DNA of 26,892 bases, taken from the NCBI GenBank assembly GCA_030627905.1, contig DAOVRZ010000084.1, positions 1 to 26,892 on the forward strand, written 5' to 3'. A program made the translations under genes and the position numbers. The notes under the pieces were generated by a model. It ran no database searches and had not been told where the DNA came from. It saw only the letters and a program-made list of their open reading frames with translations. The DNA comes from JAGMES01 sp023128035. Lineage in GTDB: Bacteria; Bacillota; Halanaerobiia; DY22613. Every line of letters starts with the position of its first letter. Within the stretch, counting starts at the first letter, position 1. Shown piece by piece: positions 16,519 through 23,411 of this stretch.

Positions 16519-17080
16519 ATACTGCAGCATGTTCAAAATTAATTTCCAAACATTTTCTAGATGCTAAGTAGTCGCAAAGATGAACAAATTTTTCTAACTC
16601 TGTCATAGGAACTGGGGAGACTTTTTTACCTGTTCTATAGTCTTTATTCCACTGGCCCATGTGAGAACGAATAGCTTTAAAAAGAATACTTAATACTTCC
16701 TCTTCATCTGCTGAATCAACATCATATTCTGCCACCATTTCAACCAGCATTCCATGATTAGACACCGTGTACTTACCTCCTGGTATTCCATGTTTTACGG
16801 TATCATGAAGGATTAAAGCAGCAACAATAATATCTTTCTCCAAATCATTAAAAGTACAAATTGTTTTATTTTCAAATAAGTCAAGAGCTATTTGAACCGC
16901 AGCTCTTGTATGCCGAACTAACCCTCTCTCTCCCAGAGCATAAGAAGGATGATACTTTCCCGTAGAAGAAGCGGGAATTTCCCAAAAGTAAGTAGGTACT
17001 TTTTCTAACAGATCAGAAATGTATTCTCTCAATTCGCTATCTTTAATACGCTCCACACACTTCATTAAGTCATGATTCAT
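16517..17080 (-). CDS. HD-domain putative phosphohydrolase
   Basis: A cytoplasmic HD-superfamily metal-dependent hydrolase of about 187 aa. Visible HD-type ligands are H57 (LVRHTRAAV), the H92-D93 doublet in ALILHDTVKHG, H97, and H109 (VSNHG), with a downstream D (HLCDYLASR). Such proteins act on nucleotides, cyclic nucleotides or RNA; the substrate is unknown here. I chose the ATG at 17080, because GGGAGG lies 9 bases upstream and the more upstream TTG at 17098 precedes that site. It is a single-gene unit with its own terminator. Confidence 0.85.
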   Translation of the reverse strand: MNHDLMKCVERIKDSELREYISDLLEKVPTYFWEIPASSTGKYHPSYALGERGLVRHTRAAVQIALDLFENKTICTFNDLEKDIIVAALILHDTVKHGIPGGKYTVSNHGMLVEMVAEYDVDSADEEEVLSILFKAIRSHMGQWNKDYRTGKKVSPVPMTELEKFVHLCDYLASRKCLEINFEHAAV

Positions 17081-17239
17081 TTTATTTCCTCCCTTCAAGA
17101 TTTATTTCGAGATATTTTTCTACCTTTCCTGCAAACTAATTAGTTTTTTTTAACGTTTGAATCAAAACGTTCCTTTCTGTAAAGCTTATTTAAAAGAAGA
17201 TGGTTAAATTTGGTTTGTTTAGGGATTTCTTCATAATCT

Positions 17240-17270
17240 AAAAAATAGTCTCATACAGAGACTATTTTTT
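17240..17270. terminator. Terminator after the small membrane protein gene
   Basis: A 13-bp stem AAAAAATAGTCTC / GAGACTATTTTTT (17240-17252 with 17258-17270) with a 5-base loop. The A/T flanks make it symmetrical, so it can stop transcription in both directions. It lies 27 bp after the stop codon of the minus-strand membrane protein gene. Confidence 0.88.
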
Positions 17271-17296
17271 ATTATCTATAGCAAATAACTATATTC

Positions 17297-17749
17297 CTAT
17301 TTGATATTAACCCTTCTAAAATAATTTGCAGATAAAATTGTAATAAGACCAAAAACTATATTTAAACCAAAATAAATTGTATTATCCAATAGGTTATCTC
17401 TAATCGTTAAACCTATCATTGTACCGACAAGCCCTCCAATAACTAACCATGATATTGCTCCTAATAAAATACCTTTATAGATCAGATAGTCACTACCAGT
17501 GAAAGGGAAGAAATACATAAATATAATACCGATAATAGCTCCAATTATTAAATGAATTATAAAACCATAAATACTACCTACTAACGAGTTCGCCAAGTGA
17601 TTTGGTAAAAAAATAAAACTATCAAAAAAAAGCATTCTTATAGTTGTAATTTTTAAATAGTTTAAAATTACAGCTAACATACCACTAAGAAAAGCCCCAA
17701 TAATACCAGATAAACTTCCAACCACAACTTTATCTGTCATAGTTTTCAC
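17297..17749 (-). CDS. Small integral membrane protein, four TM segments, unknown function
   Basis: A 150-aa hydrophobic protein. Four predicted TM helices lie at about residues 9-30, 57-80, 92-112 and 124-143, with glycine-rich packing motifs (GSLSGIIGAFLSG, GSIYGFIIHLIIGAIIGIIF, GGLVGTMIG). A short C-terminal tail is positively charged (FRRVNIK). ATG start with AGGGAGTG. I do not recognise a named family. It stands between two terminators and so is its own unit. Confidence 0.72.
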   Translation of the reverse strand: MKTMTDKVVVGSLSGIIGAFLSGMLAVILNYLKITTIRMLFFDSFIFLPNHLANSLVGSIYGFIIHLIIGAIIGIIFMYFFPFTGSDYLIYKGILLGAISWLVIGGLVGTMIGLTIRDNLLDNTIYFGLNIVFGLITILSANYFRRVNIK

Positions 17750-17846
17750 TCCCTATATGATTATAGTTTTCTTTTGAAGAGTTTTACAGTATATACTTAG
17801 TATTATTAATAATTTCATCGAATTTTATGCTCCTTAATCATAAAAA

Positions 17847-17870
17847 AGAAAAAGCAGCCTAAGCTGCCTT
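17847..17870 (-). terminator. Terminator of the tetR-methyltransferase unit
   Basis: On the minus strand AAAAGGCAGC TTAG GCTGCTTTTT (about 17847-17870) forms a GC-rich stem running into a T-tract just after the methyltransferase stop codon. Confidence 0.88.
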
Positions 17871-17872
17871 TT

Positions 17873-18577
17873 CTACTTTCGTCCCATAACAATCAACTGA
17901 GTACAACGTGCAATTCCAGCCTCATTATATCTTTTCTTTATCTGCTCTCCACGCTGTTTTAGTTCAGTATATTGAGGAAATTCTTTCACTTTATTAAGTT
18001 TTTTATCTATAGATTGAACCTTTGATGCTAATTTGTCCCTCAAATTTTCATTGGTTTCATGATCTTCGAAATACTCTATATTATCTACACCTAAATTATC
18101 TATCAGATCAATAATCTCTTGTTTTTCAAATGTATCATTATGACATTTTCCAATCACGGTATCTATTGCCCCTTCTAAACAATGAAGAAGAACATGTGTA
18201 TTTTGTGCTTCATCTTGATTATCAGAGAACATCTCATTAACGATAAAAAGTCCACCTGGTTTTAATACTCTCTTCATTTCATTTAATATTTTATTGATAT
18301 CAGGTAAATGATGTAATGTATTCGAAATACACACAGTATCAAAACTATTATCTTCAAATGTCATATTTTCAGCATCCATATGTGAAAAATGTATATCTTC
18401 AAAATCTAATTTCTTTTTCGTAGTTTCAATAACTTTTTCATCATAATCTATTCCAATCATTTCAGAATAGTCTTTGAAACCATCTTTAAGTTTGAGAATA
18501 AATTCTCCTGATCTAGTTCCTACATCTAAAACCCTACCACCGGAAATGTCTCCAAGTCGTTCTTTTAATCGTTTCAT
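17873..18577 (-). CDS. SAM-dependent methyltransferase, cotranscribed with a TetR regulator
   Basis: A class I methyltransferase of 234 aa. Motif I is GRVLDVGTRSGEF (14-26), slightly unusual in having TRSG where CGxG is common. It continues with IGIDYDEKVIE, MDAENMTFEDNSFDTVCISNTLHHL (Methyltransf_11 signature) and MKRVLKPGGLFIVNEMF. The C-terminal 60 residues are helical and charged. The substrate is unknown. It starts 50 bp after the TetR gene and shares its terminator, which suggests the regulator controls this gene, perhaps in response to a small molecule that the enzyme modifies (inference). Confidence 0.87.
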   Translation of the reverse strand: MKRLKERLGDISGGRVLDVGTRSGEFILKLKDGFKDYSEMIGIDYDEKVIETTKKKLDFEDIHFSHMDAENMTFEDNSFDTVCISNTLHHLPDINKILNEMKRVLKPGGLFIVNEMFSDNQDEAQNTHVLLHCLEGAIDTVIGKCHNDTFEKQEIIDLIDNLGVDNIEYFEDHETNENLRDKLASKVQSIDKKLNKVKEFPQYTELKQRGEQIKKRYNEAGIARCTQLIVMGRK

Positions 18578-18627
18578 AGTGTCACTCCTATCAATTTTGT
18601 TGTTTAATATATGGCTATTATTTTTGA

Positions 18628-19290
18628 TTACATAATTGTGTTTTTAATAATCTTTCTTATGTATTTCATAATTCGTTGAACAGCTTCTTCAACTGTAAAT
18701 TCTAAACGATTATGAATTATTAATGAAAGCATTCCCTGATACATTAATATTATCATTTCATCAATCTCATATGCTTGCTCAGAGGTTAGATAACCTTCTT
18801 CAATACATGGTTGAATAGCTAAATTAGCCCTTTTACGAAGATCTGACTCTAATAATATAGGTTTTAACTCTTCAGGTGGTAATCCCATCTCTTCAGGAAA
18901 GATAGAATAATAGACTTTAAATAAATTTTCAGGACTCTCTCCGATATCCTCAGTAAATATAGCATAATAAATCTGTGGATTGCCAAAAGAATATTGACAA
19001 AAACATTCCCACATCAAAAAAAATCGTTCTAAAGTTTCGTCACTTTTCTTCATATATTCTGGTACTGCTTTTACATAGTCACTTATATATTTCACTGCAG
19101 CAAAAGATATCAATTGAGTACGGTTTTTGAAATAATTATAAATAGTTGCACTATTATAACCTGCAATTTCAGCAACTTTTCTAATGGTAACATCTTCTAT
19201 GCCATCTTGTTCAATAATTTGATAAGCTGCATCAATAAATATTTTTAGAGTCCTGATCTTTTTAATGTCATTTTTATTTATTTCAATCAT
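18628..19290 (-). CDS. TetR/AcrR-family transcriptional regulator
   Basis: A DNA-binding repressor of 220 aa. The N-terminal HTH domain spans about residues 10-57 (IFIDAAYQIIEQDGIEDVTIRKVAEIAGYNSATIYNYFKNR split as in the family, with the recognition helix around NSATIYNYF). The C-terminal 150 residues form the variable ligand-binding and dimerisation helical domain. ATG start preceded by AAGGGTGAG. It heads a unit with the methyltransferase and is preceded by two nearly identical promoters (19349-19464) and a 113-bp palindrome. Autoregulation is likely for the family but not proven here. Confidence 0.92.
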   Translation of the reverse strand: MIEINKNDIKKIRTLKIFIDAAYQIIEQDGIEDVTIRKVAEIAGYNSATIYNYFKNRTQLISFAAVKYISDYVKAVPEYMKKSDETLERFFLMWECFCQYSFGNPQIYYAIFTEDIGESPENLFKVYYSIFPEEMGLPPEELKPILLESDLRKRANLAIQPCIEEGYLTSEQAYEIDEMIILMYQGMLSLIIHNRLEFTVEEAVQRIMKYIRKIIKNTIM

Positions 19291-19348
19291 TATTAACTCA
19301 CCCTTCTCTTCAGAAAAAACAATTTATATCGAAATTTTGAATATAATA

Positions 19349-19377
19349 ATTTTACCAGATAATTTTATTATTGTCTA
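19349..19377 (-). promoter_or_regulatory. Promoter P1 of the tetR unit
   Basis: On the minus strand TAGACA (-35, 19372-19377) and TAAAAT (-10, 19349-19354) are separated by exactly 17 bp. The start codon is about 59 bp downstream. It is the proximal copy of a duplicated promoter segment. Confidence 0.65.
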
Positions 19378-19435
19378 CCACTTAAAATGAAATCAACTGA
19401 TTACGATTTTTAAATCTTAATCTTTTACCATAGTA

Positions 19436-19464
19436 ATTTTACCAGAAAAATTTAATACTGTCCA
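19436..19464 (-). promoter_or_regulatory. Promoter P2 of the tetR unit, upstream duplicate of P1
   Basis: TGGACA (-35, 19459-19464) and TAAAAT (-10, 19436-19441) are again separated by 17 bp, with the shared CTGGTAAAATTA block at the -10. It lies exactly 87 bp upstream of P1, and the two segments are alike over about 35 bp. Confidence 0.6.
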
Positions 19465-19477
19465 CAATTTATAATAT

Positions 19478-19590
19478 GATTCGACCACAAAAAGTATTTT
19501 AGTCGCACTTGCATACCAACTAAAGTACTGACCTCGCCAATTCAGTACTTTATTTGGTATGCAAGTGCGACTACTTTTTGTGGACTAATC
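19478..19590. repeat. 113-bp near-perfect palindrome, MITE-like
   Basis: Two arms of about 50 bp are inverted copies of each other around a loop of about 10 bases centred near 19534. They share CCACAAAAAGTA, AGTCGCACTTGCATACCA and AAAGTACTGA. The arms differ by a few bases and a 3-4 base insertion in the left arm. Outer ends read GATTCGACCACAA and, on the other strand, GATTAGTCCACAA. There is no ORF inside. It could be a miniature inverted-repeat element or a very long cruciform/hairpin; no clear target-site duplication is seen. Confidence 0.7.
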
Positions 19591-19635
19591 ATAAATATTA
19601 ATATTAAAAGCTATCTTTTTAAGCCAGCTTTTTTG

Positions 19636-19666
19636 GAGCACTACACCCAATAAGGATGTAGTGCTC
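19636..19666. terminator. Hairpin after trxA, probable transcript end
   Basis: A 13-bp stem with one G-T pair (GAGCACTACACCC, 19636-19648, with GGATGTAGTGCTC, 19654-19666) and a 5-base loop, 34 bp after trxA. On the minus strand it is followed by A rather than T, so it is not a canonical intrinsic terminator. It may be a 3'-stabilising stem. Confidence 0.5.
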
Positions 19667-19699
19667 TTATGATGGATGTTCACTGCCTAAATTAGGGTC

Positions 19700-20017
19700 T
19701 TACACGTGTTTCTTAACTTCTTCTTCAATCTCTGCTGCTGTCAAATCTTCTCCAGTAAGAGTAGCAACTTTTTCACCATTTTTATAGAAAACAATAGTTG
19801 GTGAACCCATAACTCTCTGACCAATAGCCAAACGACGATTTTGGCTAATATCTAAATTATAAAAGTTCATGCTTTCACCATACTTTTCAGCTAAAGCTTC
19901 AACATCAGGTAACAGTTCCTGACATTCTTCACATTTTGGGCTATAATAATAAACCATTACAACACTCTCAGCATTTAATACTAATTCATCAAAATTAGAC
20001 TTTTCAACATGATTCAT
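19700..20017 (-). CDS. trxA: Thioredoxin of the glycine/betaine reductase system
   Basis: A small dithiol protein of 105 aa that would re-reduce the selenoprotein A/B system during betaine reduction. The redox motif is C29-E-E-C32 in YYSPKCEECQELLP, replacing the usual WCGPC; noncanonical CxxC motifs are characteristic of thioredoxins encoded with grd genes. The cis-proline block is VMGSPTIVFYKNGEK. ATG start, with a GGGGGCC Shine-Dalgarno-like site. It starts 12 bp after the stop codon of a trxB remnant and lies downstream of the betaine carrier gene on the same strand. Confidence 0.9.
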   Translation of the reverse strand: MNHVEKSNFDELVLNAESVVMVYYYSPKCEECQELLPDVEALAEKYGESMNFYNLDISQNRRLAIGQRVMGSPTIVFYKNGEKVATLTGEDLTAAEIEEEVKKHV

Positions 20018-20029
20018 GATTTGGCCCCC

Positions 20030-20236
20030 TTAGTTAATTTTACTTAAAATATTTTTTATATCTTCTACACCTAGACTCCAGAAGGTCACCAAAACTGGTT
20101 TTTCTTTAGAAGAATTTATAACATCACCTGCAAAACCTTCTTCTTCTTTAATATATTTCTCAGCGACCGTTGCTGCTACTGCTCCATCAACACAAGCAGT
20201 AACAACCTGATGTAAATATGTATCTGTTAATACTTC
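20030..20236 (-). pseudogene. 3' remnant of thioredoxin reductase trxB
   Basis: The minus-strand frame ending at TAA 20030-20032 reads TDTYLHQVVTACVDGAVAAT, then VAEKYIKEEE and a tail KPVLVTFWSLGVED. The first part is the conserved C-terminal end of TrxB (D-x-x-x-LxQVVTAxADGAxAA) and the tail resembles that of grd-cluster thioredoxin reductases. Upstream, the frame meets a stop at 20237-20239 and no FAD- or NADPH-binding domains remain. About 250 residues or more are missing, so it cannot make a reductase. The 12-bp spacing to trxA shows the ancestral trxB-trxA order typical of grd clusters. Confidence 0.8.
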
Positions 20237-20317
20237 TTAAAGTCATCCCATTGCAATTTTATTCAAAAAATATCTAAGTAAAAATAATATTTTATAACTA
20301 TTTTGGAGGGACAAATA

Positions 20318-20415
20318 GTAATCATGGTTATAATGTAATCATGATTACTGCAAGGTTCAAAGGAAACGAAACTATACGCCTTTTATGAATACACAAAAGG
20401 CAAAGTTTCGTTTCC
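20318..20415. repeat. Two adjacent hairpins between the BCCT gene and the trxB remnant
   Basis: First stem: AGTAATCATG (20318-20327) with CATGATTACT (20341-20350). Second: GGAAACGAAACT (20362-20373) with AGTTTCGTTTCC (20404-20415), enclosing an inner GCCTTTT/AAAAGGC stem (20378-20401). The second lies 54 bp after the BCCT stop codon and may end that transcript, though the T-tract is weak (CCTTTG). Their position exactly where trxB was lost suggests they may mark the rearrangement junction. Confidence 0.6.
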
Positions 20416-20469
20416 GACGAAACATTTAATTTTCAATTAATTACACTGTCAAAATTATTTTTCCTAGAT

Positions 20470-21945
20470 TTATTTAAACTCGCTCTTTAATGCTTTCATA
20501 ATTGAGATCATTCCAAACAGCATTATAAACGCAAATGGGAATGCTGCCGCAATTGAGGCAGTTTGGAGCATTTTAAGTCCACCAGCTAACATGAGAGCTA
20601 CTGCTAAACCAGACTGAACAAGACCCCAGATAAATTTTCGCTTATTAGTTGGATTAAGAACTCCATTTGAAGACATCATTCCGAGAACAAATGTTGCTGA
20701 ATCTGCTGAAGTAACAAAGAAAGTTGAAAGTAATATTACAGCTACAAAGGATATAATGTTACCAACAGGATATTGTTGCATAACTACGAAAAATGCAGTA
20801 GAAGTAGATTTTATCGCCTCTGTAGCAACACCCATTCCAGTGTTAATTCCCATAGTACCAAATATAGCAAACCAAGCAAAAGAAGCAAGAGTTGGAGCTA
20901 AAAGAACGCCAGTGATAAATTCTTTGATGGTTCTACCTCTAGAAATCCGAGCAATAAATGTGCCTACAAATGGAGCCCAAGCAATCCACCATGCCCAGTA
21001 AAATATTGTCCACCAGCCATACCAAGGCTCACTAGTAATCCGAAAACTATCTCCAACCAATGTGCTCAAATAGGTTCCGATTCCATTTGTTAAGTTGTTG
21101 ATAATTAATACTGTTGGCCCAAGAATTAAGCTTAAAACCATTAAGATACCACATAAAGTAATGTTAGCATTGGATAAAATCTTAATCCCTTTATCTAAAC
21201 CGGTTAATGCAGAAAGCATAAATAAAACAGTTATAATCCCGATAATTATGATTCTCACAAGATTAGTTTCAGGGATTCCAAATAAAAAGTTTAAGCCACT
21301 AGTCATTTGCAATGTTGCCATACCAAGAGATGTAGCAACACCTGCAACTGTTGCGAAAATTGCTAGAATATCAATAACTTTTCCGATTGGGCCAGTAGCT
21401 CTTTCCTCTCCCAAAAGTGGTATAAAGATACTACTGATCAGACCTGGCTTGTCTTTTCTAAACTGCATATAAGCCAAAGCTAGAGCTAATATTGCATAAT
21501 TAGCCCAAGGATGTAATCCCCAGTGGAAGAACGATTTTCTAATCGCAAATTCTGCAGCTGCAGCAGAACCGCCTTCTATTCCAAGAGGATTTACGAAATG
21601 ATTTAAAGGTTCAGCAACTCCCCAAAATACGAGTCCAACACCCATACCTGCACTAAACAGCATGGCGAACCAGGATATAGTACTATATTCAGGCTTTTCA
21701 TCATCTTTTCCAAGTCTTATCTTTCCATATTTACTGAATGCAATCCAAATAACGAAAATTACAAAACTAGACATAGACAACAGATAAAACCAACCAAAGT
21801 TACCTACCAAAAAGTTAAATAAGTCAGTAAATATTTTTTCAAAATTTTCAGGTAATAGAAGTCCCCATAACACAATTGCGAAAATTAATACTAAAGATAC
21901 ATAAAAAACCTGATTTGATTTTGTATTTTTCTGTTGTGAATTCAT
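20470..21945 (-). CDS. BCCT-family glycine betaine transporter
   Basis: A cation-coupled betaine/carnitine/choline carrier of 491 aa with about 12 TM helices. Family signatures: SAGMGVGLVFWGVAEPLNHF (the glycine-rich TM3 segment), the aromatic stretch WWTIFYWAWWIAWAPFVGTFIARISRGRTI around TM8, and TSADSATFVLGMMSS. The C-terminal tail after TM12 is very short (about 10 residues), so the long osmosensing tail of BetP is missing, which fits a nutrient-uptake role better than an osmosensor. ATG start with AGGAGGGGT. It lies 126 bp after the betaine-reductase B gene, so betaine is the likely substrate. Confidence 0.93.
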   Translation of the reverse strand: MNSQQKNTKSNQVFYVSLVLIFAIVLWGLLLPENFEKIFTDLFNFLVGNFGWFYLLSMSSFVIFVIWIAFSKYGKIRLGKDDEKPEYSTISWFAMLFSAGMGVGLVFWGVAEPLNHFVNPLGIEGGSAAAAEFAIRKSFFHWGLHPWANYAILALALAYMQFRKDKPGLISSIFIPLLGEERATGPIGKVIDILAIFATVAGVATSLGMATLQMTSGLNFLFGIPETNLVRIIIIGIITVLFMLSALTGLDKGIKILSNANITLCGILMVLSLILGPTVLIINNLTNGIGTYLSTLVGDSFRITSEPWYGWWTIFYWAWWIAWAPFVGTFIARISRGRTIKEFITGVLLAPTLASFAWFAIFGTMGINTGMGVATEAIKSTSTAFFVVMQQYPVGNIISFVAVILLSTFFVTSADSATFVLGMMSSNGVLNPTNKRKFIWGLVQSGLAVALMLAGGLKMLQTASIAAAFPFAFIMLFGMISIMKALKSEFK

Positions 21946-21959
21946 TCTACCCCTCCTTT

Positions 21960-22045
21960 AATAATTGAGAATTAAGAAATAAAAATTAAGAATTAAGAAT
22001 TACTAAATTTTAATTTTCATCCTTAATCCTTAATTCTATTCATCC
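21960..22045. repeat. AT-rich AATTAAG-type interspersed repeat, copy 2, imperfect inverted repeat
   Basis: The BCCT/grdH gap contains tandem AATTAAGAATTAAG units and, 25 bp later, the near-inverse CTTAATCCTTAATT (one mismatch over 14 bp), so it can fold into a hairpin. The AATTGAGAATTAAG core also occurs at 8054-8090. Confidence 0.6.
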
Positions 22046-22071
22046 TCTTATCTTAACTAACTCAAAGAAAA

Positions 22072-23391
22072 TTATATCTTTACATCAAATACTGTTTGTT
22101 CTTCGATCGCTGTTTCTAATGCATCTAAAGCAACTCCAACTCGATGATAACGTAACTTCCATTGATGATCTTCAGAATCTGCAGGATTTCCTAAAGGATA
22201 AGGAATAGAAATGGTTGGTACCATTCTGTTAGCACCTACAGTTTTAGCAACAGGAATCAAGTTAGCCATCTGAACTACTGGAATACCTGCTTTTTCAATT
22301 TCTTTAACGATCGTTGCACCGCAACGAGTACAGGTTCCTCAGGTGGAAGTCATAATTACAGCATCAACGCCATCATTGCGTAAATGTTCAACCATCTCAC
22401 GGCCCATTCTTGCAGCCTCTGCTTCAGTTGTACCAGTTCCAACAGTTGTATAGAAATAATTGTCAACTCTACCGATTCTTCCTTCTTTTTCGTAAGCTCT
22501 TAATGCATCAAGAGGCACGCAACGGTTTGGATTTTTATCAGCAGCTGCTGGGTCATATCCAGCATGGATAGTTTTGAATTGACCTTCTTCGCGGTTACCT
22601 AACTTGTCCATACCCTCTACACTATATCTACCCCATCTAGTTGCAGAAGCTGATTGGATTCTGTCAGGATTGTCTACTGGTACAATACCACCCGTAGTAA
22701 CAAGAGCAATAGTCGCCTTACTTAAATCTTTAATTGGTTCTGCTATTGGTACAAGGTCGATCTTTGGAATAGGTAATTCAGTTTTGTACTCCTCACCTTT
22801 TACCTTCTTCAAGAACATTTCCATTGCCCGATCAGCAGCAGGTTTGGCATCCTCTAACCAAACCTGATGTCTAATTCCTCTTACATAATATCCTTCTTCT
22901 TCAGCAGTACCAAGCTTTTCACCTTTTAATAGCTTGTTTCCAAGCGCAACCATAGTCTTCATGTCATCTCTCATTTTGGCTGCACTCTTACCACCTGGGA
23001 AGATGTAGATATCTTTCTTGAACATATCAACACCAGGGTTTTCATCATTCATCGAAGAAATAACTGGTACATTGAATTTTTCTTTTACTACTTTTCCAAT
23101 AACACCACAGGCATTTCCATATCTACCTGCCTGGAAAGCTGGGCCCGCAAAGAAAATATCAAATTCTTTATCAGCTAAAAATCCTAAAATTGTCTCAACA
23201 GCTTCTTTTTCATTTGAACCCATAAAGTTATCTCCACAGATAATGGTATGAGTTACTTCTGCATCTAATAACTGATTTAATAACATAGCAGGCCCAACAA
23301 GACCTTCTCTAATTTCAGGAACAAAATCAGCTTTATCTTCTCCACCAATTCCAGCAAAAAATTGATTGATATATAAAATCGCTTTTTTCAC
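22072..23391 (-). CDS. grdH: Betaine reductase component B, selenocysteine-containing beta subunit
   Basis: Selenoprotein subunit of the substrate-binding component B, 439 aa including Sec351. An in-frame TGA at 22339-22341 falls within MTST-U-GTCTRCGAT, the UxxCxxC active site of GrdB/GrdF/GrdH proteins; the frame then continues 88 codons (LIPVAKTVGANRMVPTISIP...EEQTVFDVKI) to TAA at 22072. The selenocysteine attacks the Schiff-base-bound substrate, releasing trimethylamine if betaine. GTG start with GGGAGGTG 8 bases upstream. A hairpin with a GGU loop follows the UGA. I prefer GrdH (betaine) to GrdB/GrdF because of the adjacent BCCT carrier and remembered sequence similarity (HAGYDPAAADKNPNRCVP); the substrate is therefore inferred. 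Confidence 0.9.
22312..22341 (-). promoter_or_regulatory. SECIS-like element following the grdH UGA
   Basis: After the UGA at 22339-22341 the mRNA has a 12-nt spacer and then a perfect 6-bp stem CGUUGC/GCAACG closing a GGU loop (22312-22326). Bacterial SelB-binding elements are short stems with a GGU-type loop about 16-37 nt after the UGA; here the GGU begins 18 nt after it. Confidence 0.65.
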
Positions 23392-23411
23392 AGTCCATGC
23401 ACCTCCCTTAA

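Noticed and set aside
20470..21472. Plus-strand open frames of 81 and 125 codons within the BCCT gene
   Set aside because: Antisense shadows of a strongly conserved membrane protein gene.
22072..22269. Separate 65-codon gene downstream of the grdH UGA
   Set aside because: It is the C-terminal part of the selenoprotein, continuous in frame through the UGA; it has no ribosome binding site of its own.
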